Source of the DNA: CAZQKE01 sp964593865
Lineage (GTDB): Bacteria > Chloroflexota > Anaerolineae > JAAYZQ01
DNA: 29,483 bases
Reading direction: 5' to 3'
Assembly: GCA_964593865.1 (NCBI GenBank)
Contig: CAZQKE010000050.1
Coordinates: 1 to 29,483, forward strand
Below, piece after piece: positions 16,072 to 23,490 of the stretch. Made by a program: the position numbers and the translations under genes. Below the pieces are notes generated by a model. The model was not told the DNA's origin and did not search any database. It saw only the letters and a list, made by a program, of their open reading frames with translations. Numbering within the stretch: position 1 is the stretch's first letter; each line of letters begins with the position of its first letter.

Positions 16072-19000
16072 CGCACCCCCCAGCTACGTCGCCCTTGCCA
16101 AGCAGTGGGCCGACCGGCCCACTGCGGAGATCGGTCCATGCCGGGCGGCAACGTCCCTGTCTCACCTTCTTTGGGTTTCTCTTCTTTGGGCCGGTGGATC
16201 ACATAGAAACGGACCGGTTCGCTTTCCGTCTTGTTGCCGGCAGCGTCAAAAGCGATGACATGGACGAGGTGGGATTCGGTGTAGCGGTCACCCGACTGAA
16301 TGGCCATGAAGCCACTTTCCCAGGTCTGGGTCACGGTCTGACCATCTGCGCTGACCTCCACCCAGGTTACGGTCACCGGTTGCGTGGTCACCGTTCCGTC
16401 GGGGTTGGTGATGGTTCGCGTCTCATAGACCGGCTCCATAGCGGGGTTGATCTTGAGGTCTTTCATTTCCAACACCCACTTGATGCCGTACGGCTCTACG
16501 ACGGTAAAGTCCAGCAGCTCATTATCCAAATAGAATTCAACCCGATCCACTTGGATATTGTCGCTCACGTCGGCGGTCAGATTGACCCATTCGTCGGCGG
16601 CCTCCAGTTCATACACCCGCCCCGGCCAGGGGTAGTCCACGGCTGCCGTGGGAGGGGTGTTGTCCACGGTGACGTAAATGGTCGCCCGTTTGAAGTTTTG
16701 GTTGTGTTCTACGACGGTCAACTGGAGGGTGTAGAGACCGTCTTGCAAGCCGCGGGTATCCCAAAACTCAAGTACGTCGTTTTCCACCTGATTGTAGTGG
16801 TCGCCCCCGATCTGGCTCCAAGCAGAAGGGTTCAGCCCTTCGCCGAACTCCAGCCGGTAGAAGGCGAAATCACCGGCGCGGGCGTTACCCCGGATGGGCA
16901 CAACGCCTTTGACATGCCCTCCGAGGTCCGGCTTGATAATGGCAACCTCGCCGCTTTCCGGACTGCAACCGTAGATCTCATCACGCTGGGTAGGGGGCTG
17001 GGGGATGCCTTGCTCCCGCATCCAATCGGATGCTTCAGGCGGCAGGACCATGTACACCCGTTCTTCCACCAACTCCGGCGGGGTGCAAGCGGTAGCCAGT
17101 TTGCCCGTTTCGCGGTTGATCCGTTCTAAACGGTAGATGTTGTCATATTCGGTCGGCTCGGTCCCTTTGATAAAGAGTTCCTTGACGCGGGTGGGGCACA
17201 GGTCGGTGGGCAGCAACCCCGATGTTTTGCATACCTCAACGCGGACCATGCCCGGCGGCTCCGGGAATTTTTCTATGACCGTGCCCAGCAGCCGCTCGGC
17301 ATGGCCTTCGTTGTAGATGCGCTCCATGACATTGTGCCAAATAGGGCCGGCAGCCCGCGCACTGGAGACGTGTTCCATAGGCGTATTGTCGTTATTGCCC
17401 ACCCACACGCCCACGGCGATCTGCGGCGTGTAGCCCACGGTCCACACATCCCGCCAGTCGGTAGTCGTGCCGGTTTTGGCTGCCGCCGGGCGACTGAGAC
17501 GCAGGGCATTGTTGACGCCAAAGATGGGTGCACGGGCGCGGTTGTCGGAAAGCACATCGGTCAGCAAGTAGGCTTCTTGGGGTGTCAGGGGCTTGCCGTC
17601 GGCCAGGATGACCTGGCGGGCTTCGGGCTGGGTATATTGCCACAAGACATTGCCGGCCGAATCTTCTACACGCAAGATCGCCACAGGGTCCAGTTCCCTG
17701 TAGCCGGGCCGGGGCAATTTGGTCGGCTGCCCCATCATCACGCCGCCGTTGGCCAAAACGCTGTAAGCGTAGGTCAGGTCCAAAAGCCAGACCTCGCCGC
17801 CACCCAGGGTTAAGCTCAGACCGTAGTAATCTAAATCCTCGTTGAGGGTATTGATCCCCATGGCGTGGGCGGTGCGGATGACATTGCCCACACCCACCAT
17901 ATCCAAGACCTTGACCGCCGGGATGTTGCGCGACTGGGCCAACGCCGTGCGGAAGCTCTGAGGACCGGTGTATTTGCGGTCATAATTTTCCGGGCAGTAG
18001 GGTGGGTTGGGCCAGTCGTCAAAACAGGTGTGCACATCCAAAACCATCTCGGCGGCGGTATGCCCTTGGTGGAAGGCGGTCAGGTAACTGAACGGTTTGA
18101 AGGAGGAACCGGGCTGTCGGGGGGCAACGGCCACATTGACATTACCGTCAATCTCTTCGTTCCAATAGTCAATGCTGCCCACCATCGCCAAGATCTCGCC
18201 GGTGCGGGCGCGGATGACGACCACGGCAGCGTTGGAAACGTTCTTGCCTTTTTTCTGCAAGGCGGCTACCTGTTTGCGTGCCTCTTCCTCGGCAATGCGG
18301 GTGATGTCCATATCCACGGTAGTATACACCCGCAAGCCGCCCCGGTAGAGGGTGTTGGCGTCGTACTTGTCTTCCAGCTGTTTGAGGACGTACATGGCAA
18401 AGTGAGGGGCCTTGATGTCGTACCGCTTGAGCATGGAGCTGTGGATCTGCAACGGTTCGGCATAGGCGGCATCGGCTTCGGTCTGGGTGATGTACCCCTC
18501 CTCCACCATGCGGTCCAGGGCGATCTTTTGTCGCTTTTTGGCTTCTTCCGGGTTGTCAATGGGGTTCAAGGCCGGCGACTGGGGGATGGGAGCCAGCATG
18601 GCACATTCGGCCAGGGTCAATTCGGAAGCGTGCTTGCCAAAGTAGACTTGGGCAGCCGCCTCTACACCGATAGCCCAGTTGCCGTAATAGTTGGTGTTCA
18701 GGTACCATTCCAGAATCTGGTCTTTGGAATAGAGACGCGAAATCTCCAGGGCCAGGATGGTTTCCTTGATCTTGCGGGCGTAGGACTTTTTGTAGCGTTC
18801 TTCTTCGGGGATCAGGATGTTCTTGACCAATTGCATGGTGATAGAGCTTCCACCCTGGATCTGCCCCCCTTGCAGGTTTTGGATAAAAGCCCGGGCCATA
18901 CCCTGGGGATTGATGCCCGGATTTGTGTAAAAGGTTTTGTCCTCCAGGGCGATGACGGCGTTGCGGAAATCTTCCGGAATCTGGTCAAGGGGCAACAGGG

Positions 19001-19307
19001 TGCGGTCACCACGTCGGGGGTCAATGACCTCCATGAGCAAAATCTTGCCGGTGCGATCATAAATCTTGGTTGTTTCGAATTTCTCCTGGCGAGTCACGAT
19101 CTCGTTGGGATCGGGCAGATCCTTTGCATAATGCGCATAGACACCGACAACCGTCCCCACACCCGCCAGAAAGGTAAACAAGGTGCTCAATGCACCAATG
19201 AGCACAAGAATCCCCAACACGCGCACCGCGATCCGCCCGGCGCCCCCTTTGGCCCGGCGACGACGCTCACGGCGGCGGCGCAAGAGCATAACCTGTTGTG
19301 CGTTCAC
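16062..19307 (-). CDS. Class A penicillin-binding protein (glycosyltransferase 51 plus transpeptidase) with C-terminal Ig-like region
   Basis: 1081 residues. A short basic cytoplasmic tail (RRRRERRRRAKGG) leads to one membrane helix at about 27-55. GT51 follows with IALEDKTFY, GGSSITMQLVKN and the RKIKE stretch. The transpeptidase domain shows PGSSFKP (catalytic Ser in the SxxK motif), QSRN (SxN) and AAKTGTT (KTG). It polymerises lipid II and cross-links peptidoglycan outside the membrane. About 755-1040 hold Ig-like beta repeats (DNTPPTAAVDYPWPG), unusual in length for PBP1A. The last about 30 residues run through a perfect palindrome and look accidental. The GTG start follows AGGTG that overlaps the upstream stop. 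It is the second gene of the envelope operon. Confidence 0.95.
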   Translation of the reverse strand: MNAQQVMLLRRRRERRRRAKGGAGRIAVRVLGILVLIGALSTLFTFLAGVGTVVGVYAHYAKDLPDPNEIVTRQEKFETTKIYDRTGKILLMEVIDPRRGDRTLLPLDQIPEDFRNAVIALEDKTFYTNPGINPQGMARAFIQNLQGGQIQGGSSITMQLVKNILIPEEERYKKSYARKIKETILALEISRLYSKDQILEWYLNTNYYGNWAIGVEAAAQVYFGKHASELTLAECAMLAPIPQSPALNPIDNPEEAKKRQKIALDRMVEEGYITQTEADAAYAEPLQIHSSMLKRYDIKAPHFAMYVLKQLEDKYDANTLYRGGLRVYTTVDMDITRIAEEEARKQVAALQKKGKNVSNAAVVVIRARTGEILAMVGSIDYWNEEIDGNVNVAVAPRQPGSSFKPFSYLTAFHQGHTAAEMVLDVHTCFDDWPNPPYCPENYDRKYTGPQSFRTALAQSRNIPAVKVLDMVGVGNVIRTAHAMGINTLNEDLDYYGLSLTLGGGEVWLLDLTYAYSVLANGGVMMGQPTKLPRPGYRELDPVAILRVEDSAGNVLWQYTQPEARQVILADGKPLTPQEAYLLTDVLSDNRARAPIFGVNNALRLSRPAAAKTGTTTDWRDVWTVGYTPQIAVGVWVGNNDNTPMEHVSSARAAGPIWHNVMERIYNEGHAERLLGTVIEKFPEPPGMVRVEVCKTSGLLPTDLCPTRVKELFIKGTEPTEYDNIYRLERINRETGKLATACTPPELVEERVYMVLPPEASDWMREQGIPQPPTQRDEIYGCSPESGEVAIIKPDLGGHVKGVVPIRGNARAGDFAFYRLEFGEGLNPSAWSQIGGDHYNQVENDVLEFWDTRGLQDGLYTLQLTVVEHNQNFKRATIYVTVDNTPPTAAVDYPWPGRVYELEAADEWVNLTADVSDNIQVDRVEFYLDNELLDFTVVEPYGIKWVLEMKDLKINPAMEPVYETRTITNPDGTVTTQPVTVTWVEVSADGQTVTQTWESGFMAIQSGDRYTESHLVHVIAFDAAGNKTESEPVRFYVIHRPKEEKPKEGETGTLPPGMDRSPQWAGRPTAWQGRRSWGVRCT
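16102..16125. repeat. Perfect 10-bp inverted repeat at the 3' end of the PBP gene
   Basis: GCAGTGGGCC, a GACC loop and GGCCCACTGC form a strong hairpin inside the last codons of the penicillin-binding protein, 31 bp upstream of the GT-C start. No T-run follows on either strand, so it is not a standard intrinsic terminator. It may modulate expression of the downstream genes or be a REP-like insertion. Confidence 0.6.
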
Positions 19308-19313
19308 GGTTCG

Positions 19314-20237
19314 CTACACCTGTTCCCGATCCAGCGCGGTCAACCGCGCCTCAAAGTCGTCCAAGCTATCGGCATCCATGGCAGCGTCAAACAGGGCGTT
19401 GAGTTCGGCCAGAGACCGTCCGCTCAAACCCGTCCGGATCCGTTCCGGAACTTGCCCGAAGCGATAGGCCAAAAAGTCCAGGAGGCTCTGCCGACGCCCT
19501 TCGCGCAGGCCCTCTCGGCGACCTGCCTCCAGGCCCTCTCGGCGACCTGTCTCCAGACCCATCTCCAAACCTTCCCGACGACCTACTTCCAGGATCTCCT
19601 GATACCACGGTGACTCCCTCAATACGGCCATTTCCCACCTCAACATTCGCTTGACCTGCTCCGGCTCTAACCGGAAACTGGCGAACAGGGCCAGTACCGT
19701 TTCCAACTCTTCCAAGCCCGGCTGACGGCGGATTAACTCGGCACCGGCCCGGATCGCCGCTTCATCGGCATCCCGCATTAGCGGGACAAAGGGAACCAAC
19801 GTCAGCAAACCGCTCCGGATCACTTCCCAGGGGTCCTGTTCCCACACCTTGACCACGCGGTAATCTTGGTGTGCCACCAGGCCCATAAATTCGCGGTGGA
19901 ACTGCTCGGCGATCTCGGTCCCCGGTGGCGGTGGCAACAGGTAGACGACGATGGGATAGACCGCCTGTCGGTACTTTTCCTCGGCCAGGGCGGTGTAGGC
20001 CCGCATCCGACGCGGCATTTCCGGATCGTACCGCAATTGGATTTCGGTCAGCACCAAGAAACGGCCTTCCCGGCCCCGCACCTGCAGTAGCGAGTCGCTC
20101 AGCCGGGCCACGAACTGGAACTCGGTGGATAGGCTTGCTTCCACCACGATACCCTGGTCACTGAGCAGCCAGCGCACCCACGCCTCGGCGGTCTGGTCCA
20201 TCGTCTGCTTGGCGCTGGCATCCGACCTCTTGGACAC
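19314..20237 (-). CDS. Rpn/transposase_31-like PD-(D/E)XK protein with DUF4351 C-terminus
   Basis: 307 residues. The N-terminal part (about 25-150) resembles the Rpn/DUF4351-associated nuclease fold, with Asp48 and Glu65-Ile-Gln67 in LVLTEIQLRY as the expected PD-(D/E)XK positions, then MPRRMRAYTALAEEKY. Residues about 215-250 are an imperfect GRREGLE repeat, and the last 50 are a DUF4351-like helical tail (LLDFLAYRFGQVPERI). Rpn family proteins are DNA nucleases that promote recombination and are common in phylum-specific expansions; activity here is inferred. The GTG start has an AGGGGTGAT ribosome site. It stands at the head of the envelope operon, 6 bp before the penicillin-binding protein, behind the promoter at 20306-20334. 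Confidence 0.8.
   Translation of the reverse strand: MSKRSDASAKQTMDQTAEAWVRWLLSDQGIVVEASLSTEFQFVARLSDSLLQVRGREGRFLVLTEIQLRYDPEMPRRMRAYTALAEEKYRQAVYPIVVYLLPPPPGTEIAEQFHREFMGLVAHQDYRVVKVWEQDPWEVIRSGLLTLVPFVPLMRDADEAAIRAGAELIRRQPGLEELETVLALFASFRLEPEQVKRMLRWEMAVLRESPWYQEILEVGRREGLEMGLETGRREGLEAGRREGLREGRRQSLLDFLAYRFGQVPERIRTGLSGRSLAELNALFDAAMDADSLDDFEARLTALDREQV
19510..19592 (-). repeat. 24-bp tandem repeats encoding GRREGLE in the Rpn-like gene
   Basis: Two near-identical 24-bp units start at 19511 and 19535, and a diverged third copy starts near 19571. They encode GRREGLE-type units that lengthen the charged helical linker between the nuclease-like and DUF4351-like parts. Such linkers commonly vary in copy number in this family. 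Confidence 0.6.
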
Positions 20238-20305
20238 AGATCACCCCTAGCAACAAAGGGGCAGCCGACCACGTGTGGTCTTCTCCCCCTTTCTCCACCG
20301 GTCTT

Positions 20306-20334
20306 ATGGTAGCAGAAAACCGTTCAAAAAGCAA
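20306..20334 (-). promoter_or_regulatory. Promoter for the Rpn-PBP-GT operon
   Basis: Minus-strand TTGCTT (20329-20334), a 17-bp spacer and TACCAT (20306-20311) precede the Rpn-like gene with a leader of about 60 nt. The spacer end and -10 box share the block GTTTTCTGCTA-N-CAT with the promoter at 20721-20749. The 171-bp gap 20238-20408 otherwise holds a direct repeat of GGCCGGGCGT and nothing else that I can identify. Confidence 0.5.
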
Positions 20335-20408
20335 ACCCGCTCCCGACCGCCGTTCTATGCTTCACGACGCCCGGCCCACAGATTTCCCACGCCCGGCCGA
20401 CGAGGAGC

Positions 20409-20687
20409 CTACATCCGCTTGACGCGGCGCAACATGCGCAACATCTGTGCCCGGCGCTGGTAATTGGCATCGGGTTTTGGAGCGGCACCCGGTGCTTTCT
20501 TGACGGTAGGGCCGCTCCCGCTCTCGGCGTACCAATGGACCAGGCCGCATTTGGAGCAGATCCAGGCGCGAGTCGTGACGCGATATTCGCCCTCCCCGGC
20601 AGCCAAAGTCAGCTGCGCATCGGGGCGAAAGGGGCCGATCAAGGCCGCCCCGCAGGCCACGCATGACCGCAACTCTCCACCCGCCAT
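20409..20687 (-). CDS. Small zinc-ribbon protein
   Basis: 92 residues starting at an ATG with GGGGGA upstream. Two CxxC pairs, SCVACG near residue 9 and ICSKCG near residue 44, would bind one zinc ion in a ribbon. The middle holds a basic, beta-type stretch (EYRVTTRAW), and the C-terminal 30 residues are basic and helical (RRAQMLRMLRRVKRM), which could touch nucleic acid or a protein partner. The gene is monocistronic by its own promoter at 20721-20749. I do not recognise the exact family; a nucleic-acid-binding or adaptor role is only inference. Confidence 0.7.
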   Translation of the reverse strand: MAGGELRSCVACGAALIGPFRPDAQLTLAAGEGEYRVTTRAWICSKCGLVHWYAESGSGPTVKKAPGAAPKPDANYQRRAQMLRMLRRVKRM

Positions 20688-20720
20688 ACAGATTCATCCC
20701 CCATCCGTGATTGAGGTTCC

Positions 20721-20749
20721 ATGTTAGCAGAAAACGATCAGAAACACAA
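20721..20749 (-). promoter_or_regulatory. Promoter for the zinc-ribbon gene
   Basis: TTGTGT (20744-20749), a 17-bp spacer and TAACAT (20721-20726) on the minus strand, with a leader of about 27 nt. About 35 bp here closely resembles the promoter region at 20306-20340, including TTTTCTGCTA before the second half of the -10 box. Confidence 0.55.
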
Positions 20750-20777
20750 ATCGCGATCTCCTGCGTTCTTGGCAAGC

Positions 20778-22457
20778 CTATTCTTCCGGCAGCATGGGGA
20801 TTTTGATGCCGTGTTCGCGGGCAAAGGCGATGGCCTCCGGGTAGCCGGCGTCGGCGTGGCGGGCGACACCCAGGCCGGGATCGGTGGTCAGCACCCGTTT
20901 CAGGCGGCGGGCTGCCGCCGGTGTGCCGTCGGCGACGATGACCTGCCCGGCGTGCTGGCTGTAGCCGATGCCCACCCCGCCGCCGTGGTGGAAGCTCACC
21001 CAGGTAGCCCCGCCGACGGCGTTCAGGGCGAAATTGAGCAGGGGCCAATCGGAGATGGCGTCGGAACCGTCCAACATGCCCTCCGTCTCGCGGTTGGGGC
21101 TGGCTACAGAGCCGCAGTCCAGGTGGTCCCGCCCGATGACGATGGGCGCGCTGATGCGCCCGCCGGCCACGGCGTCGTTGAAGGCCAGACCCGCCTTGTC
21201 CCGCTCGCCGTAGCCCAGCCAGCAGATGCGGCTGGGCAGCCCCTGGAATTTGACCCGCTCCTGGGCCATTTTGATCCAGCGGACCAGGTGCTGCTTTTCG
21301 GGGAAAAGGTCCATGATGATCCGGTCGGTCTCGTAAATGTCTTGGGGATCGCCGGAAAGGGCTACCCAGCGGAACGGTCCTTGCCCTTCGCAGAACAGGG
21401 GGCGGATATAGGCCGGGACGAAACCGGGGTAGACCCAGTGTCCGTCGGCATCCTTGACCTCGGTGTACCCGGCGTTGAAAGCCATCTGGCGCAGGTTGTT
21501 GCCGTAGTCAAAGACCACGGCCCCCCGCTTTTGCATCTCAACCATGGCCCGACAATGTTCGGCCATGGAGGCCATGGATCGTCGCTGATACTCCTGGGGA
21601 TCGCGCCGTCGCAGCTCCACCGCCTCCTCCAAAGAAAGGCCGTTGGGCAGGTACATGAGCGGATCGTGGGCGCAGGTCTGGTCGGTGACAATGTCGGGCG
21701 TGACGCCCCGCACCACCAATTCGGGGAAAATATCGGCGGCGTTGCCGATGAGGCCGATGCTCTTTGGTTCCTCCCGGCGAACCGCCTCCTCCACCAAAGT
21801 CATGGCCTCCTCCAGGTCGTCCACGACGATGTCCAGGTAGCGGTGTTCCAGGCGGCGATGGGCACGCCAGGGGTCCGCTTCGACGACCAGGGCCACGCCT
21901 TCGTTCATGGTCACGGCCAGGGGCTGGGCGCCGCCCATCTCCCCCAGCCCGGCGGTGAGGACGAATTTGCCTTTCAGGCTGGCTTCCGGGCCGTAATGCT
22001 TGCGGGCGGCAGCGGCCAGCGTCTCGTAGGTTCCCTGGAGGATACCCTGGGTGCCGATGTAGATCCAGCTGCCCGCCGTCATCTGGCCGTACATGATCAG
22101 TCCTTCGGCCTCCCAGCGGTCAAAATTCTCCTGGGTGGCCCAGGCGGGCACGATGTTGGTGTTGGCGATGATGACGCGGGGGGCGTCCTCATGGGTGCGA
22201 AAGACGGCGACCGGTTTGCCGCTTTGCACCAGCAGAGTTTCATCCGGTTCCAGGTTGCGCAGCGATTCAAGGATGGCGTCAAAGCATTCCCAGTTGCGGG
22301 CCGCCTTGCCCCGCCCGCCGTAAACGATCAGGTTGTCCGGGTCGCCCGCCACCTCCGGGTCCAGGTTGTGCTGGATCATGCGGTAGGGCGCCTCAATGAG
22401 CCAGTTCTTGCACGTCAATTGGGTCCCCCTGGGGGGATGGATCACACGCTTTGCCAT
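20778..22457 (-). CDS. hutU: Urocanate hydratase
   Basis: HutU converts urocanate to imidazolonepropionate in histidine breakdown, using tightly bound NAD+. The 559 residues are family length and the conserved blocks are complete: YGGRGKAARNWECFDAI, TAGSWIYIGTQGILQGTYET, the dinucleotide-binding TAGLGEMGGAQPLAV, DQTCAHDPL, and GRDHLDCGSVASPNRET, which contains the active-site Cys. It begins at an ATG behind GGAGGTGA. No hutH, hutI or formiminoglutamate gene lies in this window, so histidine degradation genes are scattered or lie outside it. The 198-bp gap to rsfS holds a GGGCAGG hairpin (22600-22625) and the + strand promoter at 22613-22641, but no obvious promoter for hutU itself. Confidence 0.98.
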   Translation of the reverse strand: MAKRVIHPPRGTQLTCKNWLIEAPYRMIQHNLDPEVAGDPDNLIVYGGRGKAARNWECFDAILESLRNLEPDETLLVQSGKPVAVFRTHEDAPRVIIANTNIVPAWATQENFDRWEAEGLIMYGQMTAGSWIYIGTQGILQGTYETLAAAARKHYGPEASLKGKFVLTAGLGEMGGAQPLAVTMNEGVALVVEADPWRAHRRLEHRYLDIVVDDLEEAMTLVEEAVRREEPKSIGLIGNAADIFPELVVRGVTPDIVTDQTCAHDPLMYLPNGLSLEEAVELRRRDPQEYQRRSMASMAEHCRAMVEMQKRGAVVFDYGNNLRQMAFNAGYTEVKDADGHWVYPGFVPAYIRPLFCEGQGPFRWVALSGDPQDIYETDRIIMDLFPEKQHLVRWIKMAQERVKFQGLPSRICWLGYGERDKAGLAFNDAVAGGRISAPIVIGRDHLDCGSVASPNRETEGMLDGSDAISDWPLLNFALNAVGGATWVSFHHGGGVGIGYSQHAGQVIVADGTPAAARRLKRVLTTDPGLGVARHADAGYPEAIAFAREHGIKIPMLPEE

Positions 22458-22599
22458 TGTTCACCTCCGTTTTACTCAGGACGCGCTGCGAAGGCAGCCC
22501 GCAGGCCGAGCCTACCGGGTCCATCGGTCACCCTTCACCACAGGGCAGGGCTTCGGGATCTGCCGAGCCGGGAAGACAATGCGTCACACCGGCTCAACC

Positions 22600-22625
22600 G
22601 GGCAGGGGGCGTTTGCCTCCTGCCC
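22600..22625. other. Hairpin between rsfS and hutU
   Basis: Eleven-base arms with one mismatch (GGGCAGGGGGC and GCCTCCTGCCC) and a 4-nt loop. No T-run follows on the minus strand, so it is at best a weak terminator for rsfS. It overlaps the putative -35 box of the + strand promoter at 22613-22641. Confidence 0.4.
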
Positions 22626-22641
22626 GCGAGTCGGGTATAAT
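22613..22641 (+). promoter_or_regulatory. Orphan + strand promoter facing into rsfS
   Basis: TTGCCT (22613-22618), a 17-bp spacer and a perfect TATAAT (22636-22641). It points into the 3' end of rsfS, so its transcript would be antisense to rsfS and the Mut7-C gene. The first + strand gene downstream is the Amt-like gene at 23469. Confidence 0.5.
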
Positions 22642-22655
22642 AGGCCCCTGCGCCG

Positions 22656-23000
22656 TCACTGGATGCGGACGACCAAGCGGGCTTCGTGCCACAGCCCTTC
22701 CAGGTCGTAATAGGCGCGGAGTTCGGGGTTGAAAATGTGGACGACGACCGAGCCGTAATCCATGAGGACCCAACCCGAATCGGGCCGGCCTTCCACGTGG
22801 AACAGGCGGCCACCGGCGGCTTTGGCCTGCTTTTCCACTTCTTCCTGGATGGCGCGGAATTGGGGTGGGCTTTCGGCGTTGCAGATGACGAAATAATCGG
22901 TCAGCAGTGAGACCGGCTGCATATCCAGCAGCACAATGTCGGAGCCGAGCCTCTCGCTGATGGCGTCCACGATGACATCGGCCAGTTTTTTTGGTTCCAG
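22656..23000 (-). CDS. rsfS: Ribosomal silencing factor RsfS, probable CTG start
   Basis: RsfS binds ribosomal protein L14 and blocks 30S-50S joining when nutrients are short. The 114 residues align along the whole family: LADVIVDAISERLGSDIVLLDMQ, LLTDYFVICNA, VEGRPDSGWVLMDYGSVVVHIF and LEGLWHEAR. No ATG, GTG or TTG lies at the expected N-terminus. A CTG at 22998-23000 has AGGAGG exactly 7 nt upstream and gives a family-like N-terminus, so I choose it; the ATT just before it is a second option. The ribosome site overlaps the stop of the Mut7-C gene, indicating coupled translation. An annotation from a standard start codon would lose conserved residues. Confidence 0.85.
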   Translation of the reverse strand: MEPKKLADVIVDAISERLGSDIVLLDMQPVSLLTDYFVICNAESPPQFRAIQEEVEKQAKAAGGRLFHVEGRPDSGWVLMDYGSVVVHIFNPELRAYYDLEGLWHEARLVVRIQ

Positions 23001-23004
23001 AATT

Positions 23005-23490
23005 CTACCTCCTGTGCTCTTGTGATCGGCGACGGGTGAACCGCGCCAGCCGCTCCTGCATCCGCTGGCGATGGGTTCCGTGCCAATAGACCCGCCGACA
23101 GGCGGGACAGATTTTAAAAGTATCGTGCGTCTGGGCCACATAGGGCGGCACACGCTGCCGGGCGGTTTCGTAATCCAGCGGCTGCAACGGCTCGTTGCAC
23201 ACCAGGCAGCGGGATAGGATTTGGGCCGGTTCCAGGTCAAAGGTGGTCAGGACCTGGGTAATTTGCTCCTCCAGGTCCTGGCTGGCGATGAGCAGGGTGC
23301 GCACGCCGCGCCGCCGGGCCAGTTCCCGGTCGCGGGTGAGGAGCACCCGCCCTTCGGCCCGCGCCAGGCGCACCAATTGGTGGTCGTCCAGATCTGGATC
23401 AAAGAGGGTATCGTAACCCAAAATACGTAACCACTTGGCCAACGTGCCAAGCATGGCATCGGCGATAAATGAACAGTTCTCAGCTCTCAA
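23005..23490 (-). CDS. Mut7-C family RNase-like protein with zinc ribbon
   Basis: 161 residues. The N-terminal PIN-like Mut7-C domain has FIADAMLGTLAKWLRILGYDT, LLTRDRELA and the acidic residues expected of a metal-dependent RNase. The C-terminal half is a zinc ribbon with CLVCNE and CPACRRVYW. Bacterial members are poorly studied; RNA cleavage is predicted only. The only in-frame start that keeps FIAD is a TTG at 23490, bounded upstream by a TGA at 23494-23496. This start lies in heptamer repeats and overlaps the first codons of the divergent Amt-like gene. The gene leads straight into rsfS and then hutU on the same strand. Confidence 0.82.
   Translation of the reverse strand: MRAENCSFIADAMLGTLAKWLRILGYDTLFDPDLDDHQLVRLARAEGRVLLTRDRELARRRGVRTLLIASQDLEEQITQVLTTFDLEPAQILSRCLVCNEPLQPLDYETARQRVPPYVAQTHDTFKICPACRRVYWHGTHRQRMQERLARFTRRRSQEHRR

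Noticed and set aside
17865..19613. 582-codon open frame on + opposite the PBP gene
   Set aside because: The PBP on the other strand has complete catalytic motifs; the + frame has no recognisable motif and ends inside the Rpn repeats.
22600..22625. GC-rich hairpin as an intrinsic terminator of rsfS
   Set aside because: No T-run follows on the minus strand; kept only as a hairpin feature.
20721..22640. 639-codon open frame on + opposite hutU
   Set aside because: HutU is certain; the + frame is a low-complexity mirror with no motif.
23088..23112. CCCGCC-type palindrome in the Mut7-C gene as another copy of the prs element
   Set aside because: It encodes the conserved zinc-ribbon CPACRR residues, and its sequence does not match the prs hairpin beyond CAGGC.
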